From Prochilodus magdalenae (lineage: Eukaryota > Chordata > Actinopteri > Characiformes > Prochilodontidae), in NCBI GenBank assembly GCA_024036415.1, contig JAMWET010003098.1, positions 227,501 to 291,500 on the forward strand: DNA of 64,000 nt. The letters run 5' to 3'. The translations under genes were made by a program, and so were the position numbers. The notes beneath the pieces were generated by a model. That model was not told where the DNA came from. It saw nothing but the letters and a program-made list of their open reading frames with translations, and did not search any database. Of the stretch, positions 49,801 through 62,113 are shown in pieces (the first letter of the stretch is position 1; each line of letters begins with the position of its first letter).

Positions 49801-52307
49801 GATGCGTGAGCGTGAAGAATGTTTTTAAGGGGAATTCCACAGATTCTTTTAGACTTTCTGAAAGATGTAAACAAACACCAGATGCATCACTGTAGAAAAG
49901 CGTAGTGAGTCAGAAATGTTCATCGTAGCGGTGATGGGAACCAGACATCCAAAGAGTTTAATGCCACTGAAAGCTGGCAACTATTACATCAAATGCTTAT
50001 GAATCCACAGTCTGATGCCAGGGAACATTGTTTTAAGGTAGTTTTGAGAGAAGATCCAGACCTATAAAAAATTAAGATTGACCTCTATTTTATTATCAAC
50101 ATTAGATGACACACTCAGAAGACATTCGGGTTCTTTTAGTTAGTAACAACATTTCTAATAGTAAATAACTGGCTTTATGGATGGGTTTCCTATTTACAAA
50201 CATTAATGAGGGGTGGATGCATCCAGGGACGGGGAAAAACCACATTGGTAACTCGGTCAATCATAAGACTGAGACAACTGTTGTAATGAACTGTTGCAAC
50301 TTGTCAACTGTTGTAATCAATGTGGATTTCACATGGCTTGTATATTCATCTCGACTTAATAGTAAACTTCTCAGTGTGCCTGGTTCTGCTGTTTGTTGAG
50401 TCTGTTTGTCCTTATTTGGCAGTATCAGGAATAGTGATGGTATGTTCTTTTAAATGTTTCTTTGGTTACAGTGAAGGTAGTTAAGTCATACTTGAGAGCC
50501 ATTCTATTTATTAATGTGCCCAAATTTCACTGCCTGCTATAAAATAAGCACACATGAACAGTGAGGATATTGTCATGTTTGGTTTCTTAAGGGAAGAATT
50601 GTCAGTCGACCCCTCTGGTTTAATGAGAAAGAGAAAGAGAGAGGAGGGAGGGTTGCGGAAGCAAATAAGTGAATGAAGAGAGTGGCATTACCAAGAAGAA
50701 GTAGTAAATCTGGAAATAAAGCTTTATTTTACTTTCTTTTTATTTGGTCCCTCCAAACAGGGCTGGTGCACAACAATTCCTTGTCATTGTTGCTTTATTC
50801 CTTAGGAGTGCTTTTGGCAATGAAGACTGCCACTGTCTATTGCCCCTTAGACCGCTGACAGACCTCTACGAGAAATGTATCAGTTTGCATTGTGGACGTC
50901 ACAATCCCTGGTTCCTATCACCACCATTATAAAGTACCACTATAGAGTCGGTTTCGTTTCAGTGCACCATTTCACATCCAACTACTCTAAATGACTGTCT
51001 TTACATCACAAAGAGTAGATTATTCAGAAATGTTGGACTATAGGTGGAATTCTTCACAACAATGTAGCTGTCAATAACCAATTAAAAAAAAGAACCCTGT
51101 ATCCAAGACAAGAACCATTTAGGAACATCTTTTATGTGGAAATTTGGACACTGGTTTATAATAAACAAGCTTTAGTGCCATGTTTTTTAACATGCTCTGT
51201 GATTCCAAATGTGTAGCTCATTTTGTCCTATTATGTCTGATGTGAACTAGCATTGTTATTGAATTTAGCACCATCTGTTGTGCTGGACCTGTGAGCCAGG
51301 TGGGGAGCACAGTGCACAACATGAAATAGAGAGAGACAAACAGAGAGAGAGAGTAAAGGGACTGTAACGGCCCTGCTGTTAAATTTGCATGGCTGTTCAG
51401 CTTAGACTGAAACTGCAGGATTACCTCAGTGGATCTAATACACCAGCACAGCCAGGCACATGAAGTACGGCCTATCAGTGCACATAAATGGGCTGTGTCC
51501 ACAGGCCATGGGCCTAAGTGCACCTTACTTACAGCCCACACTTAATGCTTCCTGTACAAACATATCTATTTTTAATAACTGCAAACCTAATGGCCCTGCA
51601 CATCATGCTCAGTGTCCTTCCTACTTCACAACAGCCTGTGAGTGTGATATTTGCATACAGTACTTTATTTTGTAAATGTCTCTGCTATTGAATCTATTTT
51701 TCACCAGTTTAGAATGTGTATACTGAACTGAACTGAATTAGGTGAAGATATGACTATATAGAGTAACCTTATTAATGTTGTTTTGCTATAACATTGTTAT
51801 TACGTCATTAATTATGTAGTTGTTACACAATTAATTGCAATTACTTTGTAATATAACTGTATGCGTTTGCCTTTTATGTGTCTGTTTTGAGGTCAGTAAA
51901 AGACAATAACATGTAGAATTGCGAGTCTTTCCTAACCAAATTCAGAAACCTATCTAGGCAAATACTAAATCTGAGCTGCAGTAAAGTAAGTCATTTTTTA
52001 AGAGCTAAAATATTTCTGCAAGAGAAGCTATAAATCATTACCCATGTGAATATTGCATCACACTAGAAGGAACACAGTTGAACACCTTAGTCTCAGGAGA
52101 ATGAGGAAGGGCCTGAAGCTCAAAAGGCGGCATAAGAGAGTGAGAAGACGTTAACACGAGTTGTTTCTCAGTTTGTAAAGCTGTTGTGGTTATTCATTCC
52201 AAACGTGTTGCTTAATTTAATTACAACAGTGACACCGTATCAACACACGTTGTTTCACTCCCTTGTTTTTTGCTAAGAAGTTGATATCCACTCACCTTCA
52301 ATAGAAT
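49801..52307. other. Non-coding, AT-rich
   Basis: No recognised gene, exon or bounded repeat. A short GA run lies at 51328-51354. Confidence 0.4.
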
Positions 52308-53030
52308 AGTTGCACCCAGTAGGAAGTGTGGGATTGCAGGGCCATTGGGAAGGAAGATAAATGTTACCAGGAATAATAAATGATGATAAATTAGACTAAT
52401 ATGGGCAATACTTTCTGAGCTACACATACAGAAGTAGTGTCTCTCAGTATGGAGCTGAGCCATCATGTTTGCTAATGGAACATGTCTCGGCATAGATTTG
52501 TAGAGGTTCCTAATGGTGTCCTGTGATAATCCATCCCATGCATCTTAAATATTCTCACACAGCTCCTGCAGATTTTGCGGTAGGGGTGGAGGTGGAGTGA
52601 CACCAGGCACTGATCTTGGCGCTGACCACGGTGCCTCCACACATGTATTTGTTAGTTGTCTTCACCAAGACAAAAGCGGGACTCGTCACTGAAGTTGACA
52701 GGCTGCCATTCAGAGTCACTCCATGACAGTCTGGCATGACACAACTGCGGATGCAGTGTCAAGGGCCGTTGTCGTAACGGTCTGCGTGCATGTAGTCCTG
52801 CGTCATGCCACTGTTTTCCTATGGTGCTGAACAGGATGACTCATAGAGGGCATGACTGCTCGCTGATTGTCCGCATCTGTGGTTGTTGAGTCAGTCAGCA
52901 ATAAGGGCTGCTCTTGCTCACGTCACATGCGTGGGCGAGGACGAAACTTAAGTCATTTGCATGTCTCACAATGTCAAACCTACCCGCCAAGTTTTGTTCT
53001 TGTCGATGAATTCCTTCAGGGTGCAGCTAT
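52308..53030 (-). mobile_element. Tc1-like family A, best-preserved copy, minus strand
   Basis: Both terminal repeats are present (AGTTGCACCCAGTAGGAAG at 52308-52326; CCTTCAGGGTGCAGCT at 53013-53028). On the minus strand it retains a textbook first catalytic motif, VNFSDESRFCLGEDN (complement of about 52648-52692), then lacks the second Asp and Glu block. It resumes at the C-terminus with QDTIRNLYKSMPRH (complement of about 52486-52530, in another frame). About 720 bp long and non-autonomous. Confidence 0.8.
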
Positions 53031-53479
53031 TTGTGAAACCTCTGTTTTAACGAGTGTACAAACTCACAGTCCTGTGCAAAACACAGAGAACACCCTTCAT
53101 TTAAGCAAAGATGAAAGCTTTAATTCCCGTTTATCTGATGGCGCCGATTTTGGTGGTCTGCCAGGTCTTACCCAGTTTTAGGAGTCCCTTTTTCTTTGCA
53201 TCTTTAATCTCTGAAATTTGTTTAATGACTGTTTTGACTGGTGAAGAAATAAATATCTCTATCCTTACTGAAGATATGCATAAATACCCCAGGAAGAAAA
53301 GTGATGCATAGGCATTACATGATTCAAACATTTTCCAAATTTCCACATAAAAGAATAAATCACCTCAATGCAAATAAAAAGCAACAAAACTGTGTTGATG
53401 GGACATATTCTATTAGTGTGGAAATGATGTACAAGTAAATTCAGTGCATTCTTGTTTTCCAGTAAGTGTGTATGTGTGT
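53031..53479. other. Non-coding, nothing recognised
   Basis: AT-rich spacer. Confidence 0.4.
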
Positions 53480-53499
53480 GTGCGTGCGTGCTAGCTTAG

Positions 53500-53660
53500 G
53501 CAGTGGAGCGTGCTGAGCAGTAGCAATATAATTGCCCTAATCAAAGGTCTTAATCAGCCATTAGTGTCCTCTCCACGGCGTGCACTAAAGCAGCAGCTGT
53601 TAGCGCTGGCTAAGGGCTAAGGGATGGTGACCTCTGGGCTGGACGTCTCTCGTCATGCTG
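53500..53660. promoter_or_regulatory. Candidate regulatory segment
   Basis: A short repeat-free stretch has an ATCAAAG TCF/LEF-type site (53540-53546), TTAATCAGCCATTAG homeodomain-type cores (53550-53564) and an E-box CAGCTG (about 53594). Suggestive motif density only. Confidence 0.25.
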
Positions 53661-54918
53661 CTGGCCTCGGATTTAGCCTGCTGCTTCAAAACATCCTAGA
53701 GATAAAGAGACAGTAAATGCCGCTGGTTTAGCATAGTTAGTGGAGGTATAAGTCTCAGACACCAGCAGAATTTTACTCCATATACTGTATTTGTTGCAGA
53801 AGTTATGCGCTGTTCTTGATGCATTTTCACTACAGTGAGCTCGCTTCAACAACTGTTGACCACCAAGTTCACCAAACAATATGGGTGGTAGTTACCTCAG
53901 ATCCTGCAGATGTGGGGTCTGTCAGAGGATGCATAGATTGAGAAGAGGTGGTGCAGTGCAGTGAATGTCTTGTTTGATGTGTGGAAAATGGGTTGTAAAG
54001 CAGATGGTTAAAAGAAGAGGTTGCATTTGGGCATGACAAAGACCATAGTGTGAAGTAGCTGAATTTGCAGGTGTATGGAAGGGTGAGTTCATGCAGGTCT
54101 ACCAGCAGTGGCCAGTCTACAGGAATTTCTGCTCAGAATTGTGCCAGGGAAGGCATAGACCCCTCAATGTGTGCTGTAGTATCTGTGCAGCTTGGTTTAT
54201 ACATTATATATTGGTGTCTAAGCAAACAAACAAATCAGGGGCGCATGTTGTTGGCCAAGTCCACCTCCAGTTTTCCCTTGGTGTCCCATTATGTTCCCAG
54301 TAGGGCAAATTTCCTCATAGCTCACAGCATCGCTCACAGCAGCAGGAGGAACACTCCCTTGACTTCTCTCCACTTTCTCTGCTCCCCACCCACTCGCAGA
54401 TGTCATCCAGACTGCTGCATGTATCTACTGAGCCCCAACTCTTGGCCACGTGCATCACCCCTAACCTCCAGCTTCATACCAAACCTCTTTGCCTTTACTG
54501 CTCCGCCTCTTTCATTTGGTTCTCTTTACCGGCTCGCCACCTGGTTCTCCAACAGGTTTACACTGGTAACATAGCACTTTGGACCAAAGCTCTTTTCTTT
54601 AATATAGCTGCAGTGGGGAGTGTCAATTAACACTACTGAACCCCCAAGACAGTAGGAAGGTCATCAATAGCCAACAGGCACAAACACTGCAACAGGGTCT
54701 CCCCTAAAAACTTTACAGTTCCATAAGCACATATACATAGCAAAAGCTTTTAGTTCAATATATTAATAAGATTTAAGTTTTATTTACATTGTGTCCACCA
54801 CTATCCATGGTGCTCCATACTTGCCGTTCCACATGGCCATGCCTCTTCATGCATACACAGCCACACTGTAGTGGGAGCCCATAATGAATGTACAGGATAC
54901 ATATAATTAGCTGTTTTG
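53661..54918. other. Non-coding; 169-codon open frame not supported
   Basis: An open frame at 54065-54574 (+) shows no domain, no splice-site context and no coding-like composition that I recognise. No other feature seen. Confidence 0.35.
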
Positions 54919-54954
54919 TTTTGTTGTGGTTTTAGTTGTTAAAACCTGAGAAAA
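54919..54954 (+). repeat. 36-bp direct repeat flanking copy 1, left
   Basis: It matches 55652-55687 at 35 of 36 bases (shared core TTTTAGTTGTTAAAACCTGA). The pair brackets the ~0.66-kb repeat copy 1. Confidence 0.85.
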
Positions 54955-55609
54955 TGTTTGAATGTTTTTTTAGCAAGTAAAATTGCTTAAATAAGAGAAA
55001 AATTAAAAAGAAGGGTAGTAAAGGGGGGTAGTAAAGAGGGGTAGTTAGTACATTTTTGCTTTATGGCAATAAATATTCTAAACTAAAATTCTCTAAAATC
55101 ATTATTAATGAAAATTACGCTAAACAAAATCCACTTATACTTTAAAATCCATTACCCAGTATTTTTAAAACAATATTACATTAACATAAAAATTGTAATT
55201 GTTTTTGCAAGGTATGGTAGTAATAACATTGTAATAAGACAAATACACCTGCATTAACATACAGTGACATAGTTTCATGGCTATACAAAAATAGCAATTC
55301 GGTTTTCCTACTGTCTGGACTATATCACAGGGTAATTCGGACCTATAAAGTACCACATTATATTCATCTTATAGAACAACAATATTGTTGGCTAGAAACA
55401 ACAATTTCTCTTGTTAAACTTTGATTTCCAGTGGTGTCATTTATACTCCAGATTATATGTTACAGTTACAAATGGTCTGAAATTACAAAATATAATTCAA
55501 AATAATGTGAATTTAAAAATTCCTAGAATAGCTTAGTGGCAGTGTAAATTCAATTGTAGTCCAATAAATTAAGTGGACACAAATCACTTACCTATAGTTT
55601 AGTTAATTG
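54951..55609 (+). repeat. ~0.66-kb direct repeat, copy 1
   Basis: Near-identical in order and sequence to 56829-57507. Shared words include AAGTAAAATTGC/ATGTAAAATTGC, CAATAAATATTCTAAACT, GCAATTCGGTTTTCCTACTG and TATAGTTTAGTTAATTG. AT-rich and non-coding, with no terminal inverted repeats found. Confidence 0.9.
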
Positions 55610-55651
55610 ATTGGGGTTAGCACAGCTCAGGGTAACACCGCTTTTACCCTT

Positions 55652-55687
55652 TTTTGTTGTGTTTTTAGTTGTTAAAACCTGAGAAAA
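55652..55687 (+). repeat. 36-bp direct repeat flanking copy 1, right
   Basis: Partner of 54919-54954; one mismatch. Confidence 0.85.
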
Positions 55688-56828
55688 GTCCAAAAATTAG
55701 TGCACTTTTCTTATTCTGAGCAATTATTGTATCACCCAGCCTCAGGTCAATGCATCACAAGGCGTCAATGTAGTTTTCACCTCTAGTAGTTAGTGTACTT
55801 GACTACAAAGCCTGCATGAATGGGATGATTGGGCAGCAGTTGTCTGTGAGGGCATTAAAGTCCATGTGGATTATCTGGTAATGAATATGTCTTTTTTGCC
55901 GGGGCCATGTGCAGTGTGTCCATAGCCTCATGGCCAGCGGTGGCGTTTCTTGTAGCAGTGGATTGAGGAAGAGAGTATGAGAGGCAGCAGCAGCAGGGGG
56001 GTTGGAGTCAGTGTGTCTGCTTCATGTGTTTTCCACTCCAGACATAACTGCTGTGTTTACAAGGCTCAGTGGCTCTCACTGTTAAATGATTGGAGTAAAG
56101 AGAAGGGGGGATAAATTGTTCTCTCTCGCTCTTACCCTGCCTCTCTCTCTCTTTCTCTTTCTCTTGTGCTCTCTTTCTCTCTGTTTCATAGTTCTGGTTA
56201 ACCAGCTAAAAGAATGCTCCTCTCTCCATGTTTAATTACAGGCTGGGTTTGCTGTCACCCTGCAAAAGACCATTACTCCAGGGATTGTGCTATAAAACAT
56301 AGATTTAAAAAAAAAAAGAAGTTGCACTCCATCTCTGTGATGAGCTTTACTGGGTTTAAATTTGACCAGAGCGACAGAGAAATGTAGAGGTCTGTGAGAA
56401 CTGCTTTTCAAAGAGCCCTCTGCTGGGGTTTTTTAATGGCCCTTGTAGTATGATGGCTAGCCGCAGTTGGGCCAGTGGGCCTCCTAGTCATGCAGCGTGT
56501 ACATTATGATGCTTGCTGTAGCCTGCCATGCATCTCATGTGCTCTGTCAGGGTCAGGACCTCCAGGCTGGGCCCTGAAAAGAAACAGAGCCTGTCATGGT
56601 TGAGGGGGTGTAAGAAGCATCAGAGAAATGCACACACGTCTGTGCACATTCATAAGCATGCAACAGTACATATGGAGAGCATGCCTTAGGCCCTAAAATG
56701 CAGGCTTGCTTTTTAAGTTTTAGTCAGTCATTTTGCTATATGGTTTAAATGAAATTGTGTAATTGCAAAATTCATTCTGCAGTTAATAACACACAAATTC
56801 AAATGGTAGTAAAATGTCAAAATTTTTG
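55688..56828. other. Spacer between the two direct repeats
   Basis: Non-coding. A CT-rich block (56119-56188) is the only clear feature. Confidence 0.45.
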
Positions 56829-57507
56829 GAGAATGTTTGAATTTTTTTTAGCATGTAAAATTGCTTAAATAAGAGAAAAAATAAAAAGGGGGGTAGTAAA
56901 GAGGGGTAGTAAAGAGGGGTAGTAAGTACGTTTTTGCTTTATGGCAATAAATATTCTAAACTCAAAAAATTCTCTAAAATCATTATAATTGAAAATTACG
57001 CTAAACAAAATCCACTCATACTTTAAAATCCATTACCCAGTATTTTAAAAATAATATTACATTAAAATTTTAATTGTTTTTTGCAAGGTATGATAGTAAT
57101 AACATTGTAATAAGACACATACACCTGCATTAACATACAGTGACATAGTTTCATGGCTATACAAAAATAGCAATTCGGTTTTCCTACTGTCTGGACTATA
57201 TCACAGGGTATTTCAGACCTATGAAGTACCACATTATATTCATCTTATAGAACAACAATATTGTTGTTGAAGCCATATTGGCTAGAAACAACAATTTCTC
57301 TTGTTAAACTGTGATTTCCAGTGGTGTCATTTATACTCCAGATTATATGTTACAGTTACCATTGGTCTGAAATTACAAAATATAATTCAAAATAATGTGA
57401 TTAATGTTTTTTAAAAATTCCTAGAGTAGCTTAGTGGCAGTGTAAATTAAATTGTAGTCCAATAGATTAAGTGAACACAGATCACTTACATATAGTTTAG
57501 TTAATTG
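56829..57507 (+). repeat. ~0.68-kb direct repeat, copy 2
   Basis: Partner of copy 1. It carries about 14 extra bases near 57268 (TTGAAGCCATAT region) missing from copy 1, and lacks the flanking 36-bp repeats. Divergence is by scattered substitutions and small indels. Confidence 0.9.
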
Positions 57508-59035
57508 CCATATGCCAAATTTTTAATATGTAATATCATTTGTAATATTTGTAATATCAATAAAAGACATGCGTTATTTTCCTAAATTTAATTGGGGGTC
57601 CCAAATATAATTTAAGCTGGGTATAGAAATAAGAGAACACTGATGGAAGTCATGAAGTACGTGAATCTAAAGAGGCTGAGGTGTACAATGCTGTGCTACA
57701 GAACATTACATAACATTAAATATCATATTCTGATTTCAGGCTGGAATGCTGTTTAAGTCGTGGACACAATAGGCGATCTCTCCTCCTGTGTCTTGGCAGT
57801 GTATGTAGGGGCAGACGCTGTGTCTTATCTCTGTCTGGTTGGTTCTCAGTAAGGAAAGCTCAGCTGTATATCTCTTGTCTCACAGTAGAGACGGGCTTTA
57901 CTCAGTTGCTTGTAATACTTTTCTAACATAAGACTTTCATCCCGAGAGCTCAGACTGGCCTACACCACTCAGCTCTGATTATGAACGACTACAGCCGAGT
58001 TTTTCCATGCACCCCTTGCTAAGAGTGCCCATATCTTCTATTAGAGGACCCATATCTTCTAAAGTAATGCAGGGGGAGAAGGTATGCATAATACATATAG
58101 TTACTGTTGTGAGAAGACCTTGTAAATATGTTTTGCTTTCTTTGGATGTTTATTGTTTATTAATCTGAACACCATTTGAAAACATCAACTGCTTTTTACT
58201 TTGTGTGAACATGTCATGATGAATGAACCAGTAGAAATGTTGAAAAGTAACCCTTTCAAGTTTCAAGGTCTGTTCACTCTCAGTCAGTGTTTTTTCCTGG
58301 ATGAGTGTCAAGTTTGGGAAACAAACACATACATATTAATGTCTGTACCATTCATGTCCGAAACTGACGGACTGCAACGCTGCATAAAATGTTGTGTTTG
58401 AAGCCAGCTTGATTTTCTATGTACGGCTGCATGCAAAAATCAGGCTGACCAATCGGAGTACCACTTTAATTGTTGCAGTCCAAAGCAAACCTCTATGAAG
58501 ATCCCAGTAGATCAACAGCTTAAAAGCGTAAACGATAGGCAACAAGCTTTATTGGTTTTTAATATTTCTTTTTTAATGCGAGGAGCTACGAGCAGAAGCA
58601 GTGCTTTGAATACCTTCTTCATGTATTAAAAAAGTCTATTCAAAATGGCTCGTTACTTTTCACCAGAGAACTCTCTGCTCTACTTGGGTAGGCCTTTAAG
58701 GAGTTCTTATACCGAGCACTGTTTATTTATTTGTATTTACATATTCGCTACAACTTGTTGGAATTTTGTGAACATCTGCAGGCAACATGAACTCACTCCA
58801 CCCGTCACTGTTGGCAGCAATCAGCATGACAGATCAGCTATATCTGTTTTGTGCTTCACCACATGTGGTGCTGCATCTCCAGAAACAGCTCGAACTGGGT
58901 TACAAATGGACCGGGCATGTTTAGGAGTTTCCACTCCTAAACAAGCTCCTTTTCCAAGATGGAAAGTCGCCTGCCTGATGTCACTGTTTGCTCGTTTTGT
59001 GCAGAGCAAATTGGATGTTTTTACATTTGCGATCC
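57508..59035. other. Non-coding; 140-codon open frame unsupported
   Basis: The frame at 58645-59067 (+) starts MARYFSPENS but has no recognisable domain and runs into a transposon remnant at 59036, so I treat it as chance. A segment near 58200 may belong to the repeat family noted at 11041. Confidence 0.4.
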
Positions 59036-59640
59036 TGTGTCCAAAAAAGTTGGGACGCTGTGCCTGAATGTAAATAAAAGCAGAAGGCATAGATCCACAC
59101 AGGATTTAAAGCGCTATAGTAAATTGACAAGTGAAAGACAGCATATTAAATAGTGAAACTGTATTTATTTATTTATTACTTTATTTATTTTATTTTTTGT
59201 ATTGATTGAGTTAATTTACAACATATGCCCATTTTAAATTTGATGCCAGTAACACATTTCCAAAAAATTAAGACAAAGTCATTTTTCCCACCATGTTGCA
59301 TCACCTCCTTATTTAACAACACTCGGCAAGGGTTTGGGAACTGAGGGGATGAATTGCTGTAGTTTAGATTTTTTGTTATAGTTTTTAATTTTTAGTTTTC
59401 AGCTGCTCTACATGGGTTCAGTGTTTCCTTTGTCATATTTTCTGCTACTTAATGCGCCAAATGTTTTTAGGTCTGGAGTGCAGGCAGGCCAGTTTAGCAT
59501 GTGGAATCTATTACTACAGAGCCATGCTGTTGTGCAAGGCGCTCCCTAACAGAGACGTGGTCTGAATGGCAGCGTATTTTGCTCCAGGACCTTCTGATGT
59601 GGAAGTTACCAATGCCATGTGCATTAATGCACCCTCCGGT
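59036..59640 (-). mobile_element. Tc1-like family B, transposase C-terminal half
   Basis: It begins with an end motif AAAAAAGTTGGGACGCTGTG (59043 on) and a second AACACATTTCCAAAAAATTA (about 59252). A body follows in the order typical of a widespread teleost Tc1-type transposon (TTGGGAACTGAGGGGATGAA, TTTCAGCTGCTCTACATGG, AATGCGCCAAATGTTTTTAG, GCAGGCAGGCCAGTTTAGCA). The coding strand is minus. Stops and deletions make it non-functional. An (ATTT)n lies at 59164-59198. Confidence 0.75.
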
Positions 59641-60456
59641 AACAGTGTTATGTTTAAAGCCCCTGTACTGTCAGTAGTATAGACTTACTACTGTTAGCAA
59701 TGGCTACAACACCTAAATTTAAAGATTATGAGGGGTGTGTACATATTTTTGGCCATGTGCATGTGCAGATGGAACTTTCATATGAAGTTTATGCTCCTTA
59801 ATCATGGATTGCTTACCTTGTGTCCACTTGTGATCCAATCCTAATAGAATTGTCCAGTCTAGGTAGTTCAATATTCCGCTGCTAAATATGCACATGATGT
59901 TCTGCACCAGCTCTTCACCTTGAATAACCCCCTCCGATCCCCACCCCACCCCACTGCTCTCTCACTCGCATAAGCATCCACTTAATGAATTGAACAAGCT
60001 TATTTTTATATGCAGGCTATTGGTAGGCTGTACATATAACAGGAATAGTGTTTAAAGGCAGACCATACCACTTATGAGCTTTGTATTGATCTCTTCTTGG
60101 GCCTGTATTTAGGATTTTTTTTTTTTTTTTGCAATATTTTAGATATAATATTTAGGATACTTTAACCTTAATGAAGAATCAGTGTAAATCTTTTTCACAT
60201 AGTTTTGATTGAAAAAAGTGACAATATGATTTTTATAACATACAGTTTCATTAAGTTTAAATTATAACAGCTTGGATGAAGCGTCATCTACAGTGATTAA
60301 GAAAACTGAAAATGTAGCCTCTGTAAACAAGCATTTTTGCCTCAATGTGTGTTGAATTGGTCGAGATGGAGCCTAACAACTAAAATGCAATTTCAAATAT
60401 GCTAACACTTTTCGGTCAATCAGAAGCTATTGTATAAAATGAAATACACTTATCAA
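59641..60456. other. Non-coding, AT-rich
   Basis: Includes a poly-T run (60115-60131). Nothing recognised. Confidence 0.4.
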
Positions 60457-60682
60457 TGAGGTTCACACACGCTGGTCGTCTCCACCAAGGCAAAAGCTCG
60501 AAGATGCACAGTCGTCATGCAATCGTGGCTGTTAGGTTAGTCAGGTACAGCAATAAGGCCTGTCCTTGCTTACGTCACATACACGGCTGAGTATGAAACT
60601 TTAAATCATTTGCATGTCTCATAAAGTCATATCTAACCACCAAGTTTCATTGCATTTCTGTTGTTTCCTTCTGGGTGCAACT
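60457..60682 (-). mobile_element. Tc1-like family A, short deleted copy
   Basis: The terminal repeat TTTCCTTCTGGGTGCAACT (60664-60682) and the adjacent family A left-end body on the minus strand are joined by a large deletion to the catalytic-motif region (complement of about 60470-60500). Confidence 0.65.
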
Positions 60683-61276
60683 ATTTGTGCAAGTAGTTTT
60701 TAGTGATATATAGCTGTAGTGATATACGCATTGCACATCACAACACAGTTTATGATTTTAAGGTAAAGTTACAGCACAGCTTTCAATAACTATTATAACT
60801 AATCTCCAAATTTTATAGAAGTTTTGTAGAAAGTAGAGGTTTAAGAAGGAAATTATAGAAGATGGTCATTAGATTAGATAAGTGCTTGCATATATCACCC
60901 TTCAATTTCCTCTTTAAAGCCTATTCACCCAGTCTGACATACAGATGGAAAAATACATATCACTTTTTTTATAATAAGCACCCGCATATTAATGTAGTCT
61001 TTTGCATGAAATTCAACTAATGGACTTTATATAAAGTTTTTATATAAAAATGTCAGACTGACCAATCAGAACTCTGCTGTCAGGGTTGCAGCCCACACAA
61101 TTGTGCATTAATGTGTTAGAGTGGCTTGTGGTAGGGCACAACAGTAGCTTATATGACTAGCATGCAACTAACAAAGCAAAAGTTAAAGAAATATATGGCA
61201 AACCAAATGCTGAAAGGCTAATGATGACGAGTATGTTACAGGAACTGTGTTAAGATGCGTTTTTGTTTGTCTAGGT
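60683..61276. other. Non-coding, nothing recognised
   Basis: AT-rich spacer. Confidence 0.4.
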
Positions 61277-61487
61277 CAGTGGTCTCCAACCCTGGTTATG
61301 GAGAGCTAACATCCTGCTGTGTCTAGTTCCAGCCAATCTGCCAATCTGCCACACCTGCTTCAGCTTCACAAAGTACTGAATGGATCAGATTGGATCTAGT
61401 GTTAGGTACAGTCATGACAAACCTTAGGTTTAGGACCTAAACTCAGCAGGAAGGTAGCGCAGCAGGACCAGGGTTGTAGATCCTTGT
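61277..61487. mobile_element. hAT-like miniature element
   Basis: The inverted ends CAGTGGTCTCCAACCCTGGT (61277-61296) and ACCAGGGTTGTAGATCCTTG (61468-61487) are imperfect reverse complements. The CAGTGGT...CCAACCCTGGT start with CAGCAGGAAGGTAGC near the right end is a familiar fish non-autonomous hAT-type layout. About 211 bp; no coding capacity. Confidence 0.6.
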
Positions 61488-61732
61488 CTGTTCATGCCCA
61501 CAAAGAGACTTGGGCTATTAGCTTCTTTCACTAATGAATGTTCCTTTTCAAAGATAGGAGCAACAAGCAGGAGCAGAGCCTCAAATTCCCCCAGTGACAA
61601 ATGAAAATTCCTAGAACCACTGGTTATTTAGCTGTACAAGGTGGTCTAGCATGAGATGTTTACACCATTTAGTTATGGTGCCTAATAGATGAATGATGAA
61701 TACTTTATTGCTGCTACTCAGGGAAAGCATTT

Positions 61733-62113
61733 CTCTCCAGCTAGAAATGCTTGGTTCTAAAAGCACTCAGAGAAAAAGCAATGTAATGTTCTATTAATGT
61801 TCCTTTCTAGAGGTGGGAGGACGTTTTCTGAGACATTCTGTCATCTCGGTTCTCAGTAACATTTTCTGAATGCTGTGCTGAGAATGTTCTCATGTAAGAC
61901 AATCTGTGGCCCTGACAGCATCCTCAAAACATCCTCTGAGTGTTGCAGTTAAAACGTTATGTCTTAGTTGTAACATGTAACCTTATAGGAACTTTATCTG
62001 AAACGATAAACATCTTATAAATGAACATCAGACCAAAACATTTTCTTTTATTACTTTATTATAACTTTTAGGTTCCATTAGCCAAAGTTCTAGGAACGTT
62101 CCCTGCTAGCTAG
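61733..62113 (-). repeat. Palindrome-rich interspersed repeat, copy 2
   Basis: Reverse-complement counterpart of 13681-14111: it starts CCAGCTAGAAATGCTTGGTT, ends GGAACGTTCCCTGCTAGC, and carries the diagnostic blocks in mirrored order. Confidence 0.6.

Noticed and set aside
54065..54574. 169-codon frame
   Set aside because: Unrecognised, no domain; composition (Ser/Cys/Leu mixed) is typical of chance frames.
58645..59067. 140-codon frame MARYFSPENS...
   Set aside because: No recognisable domain, ends inside a transposon remnant, no promoter or splice context seen.
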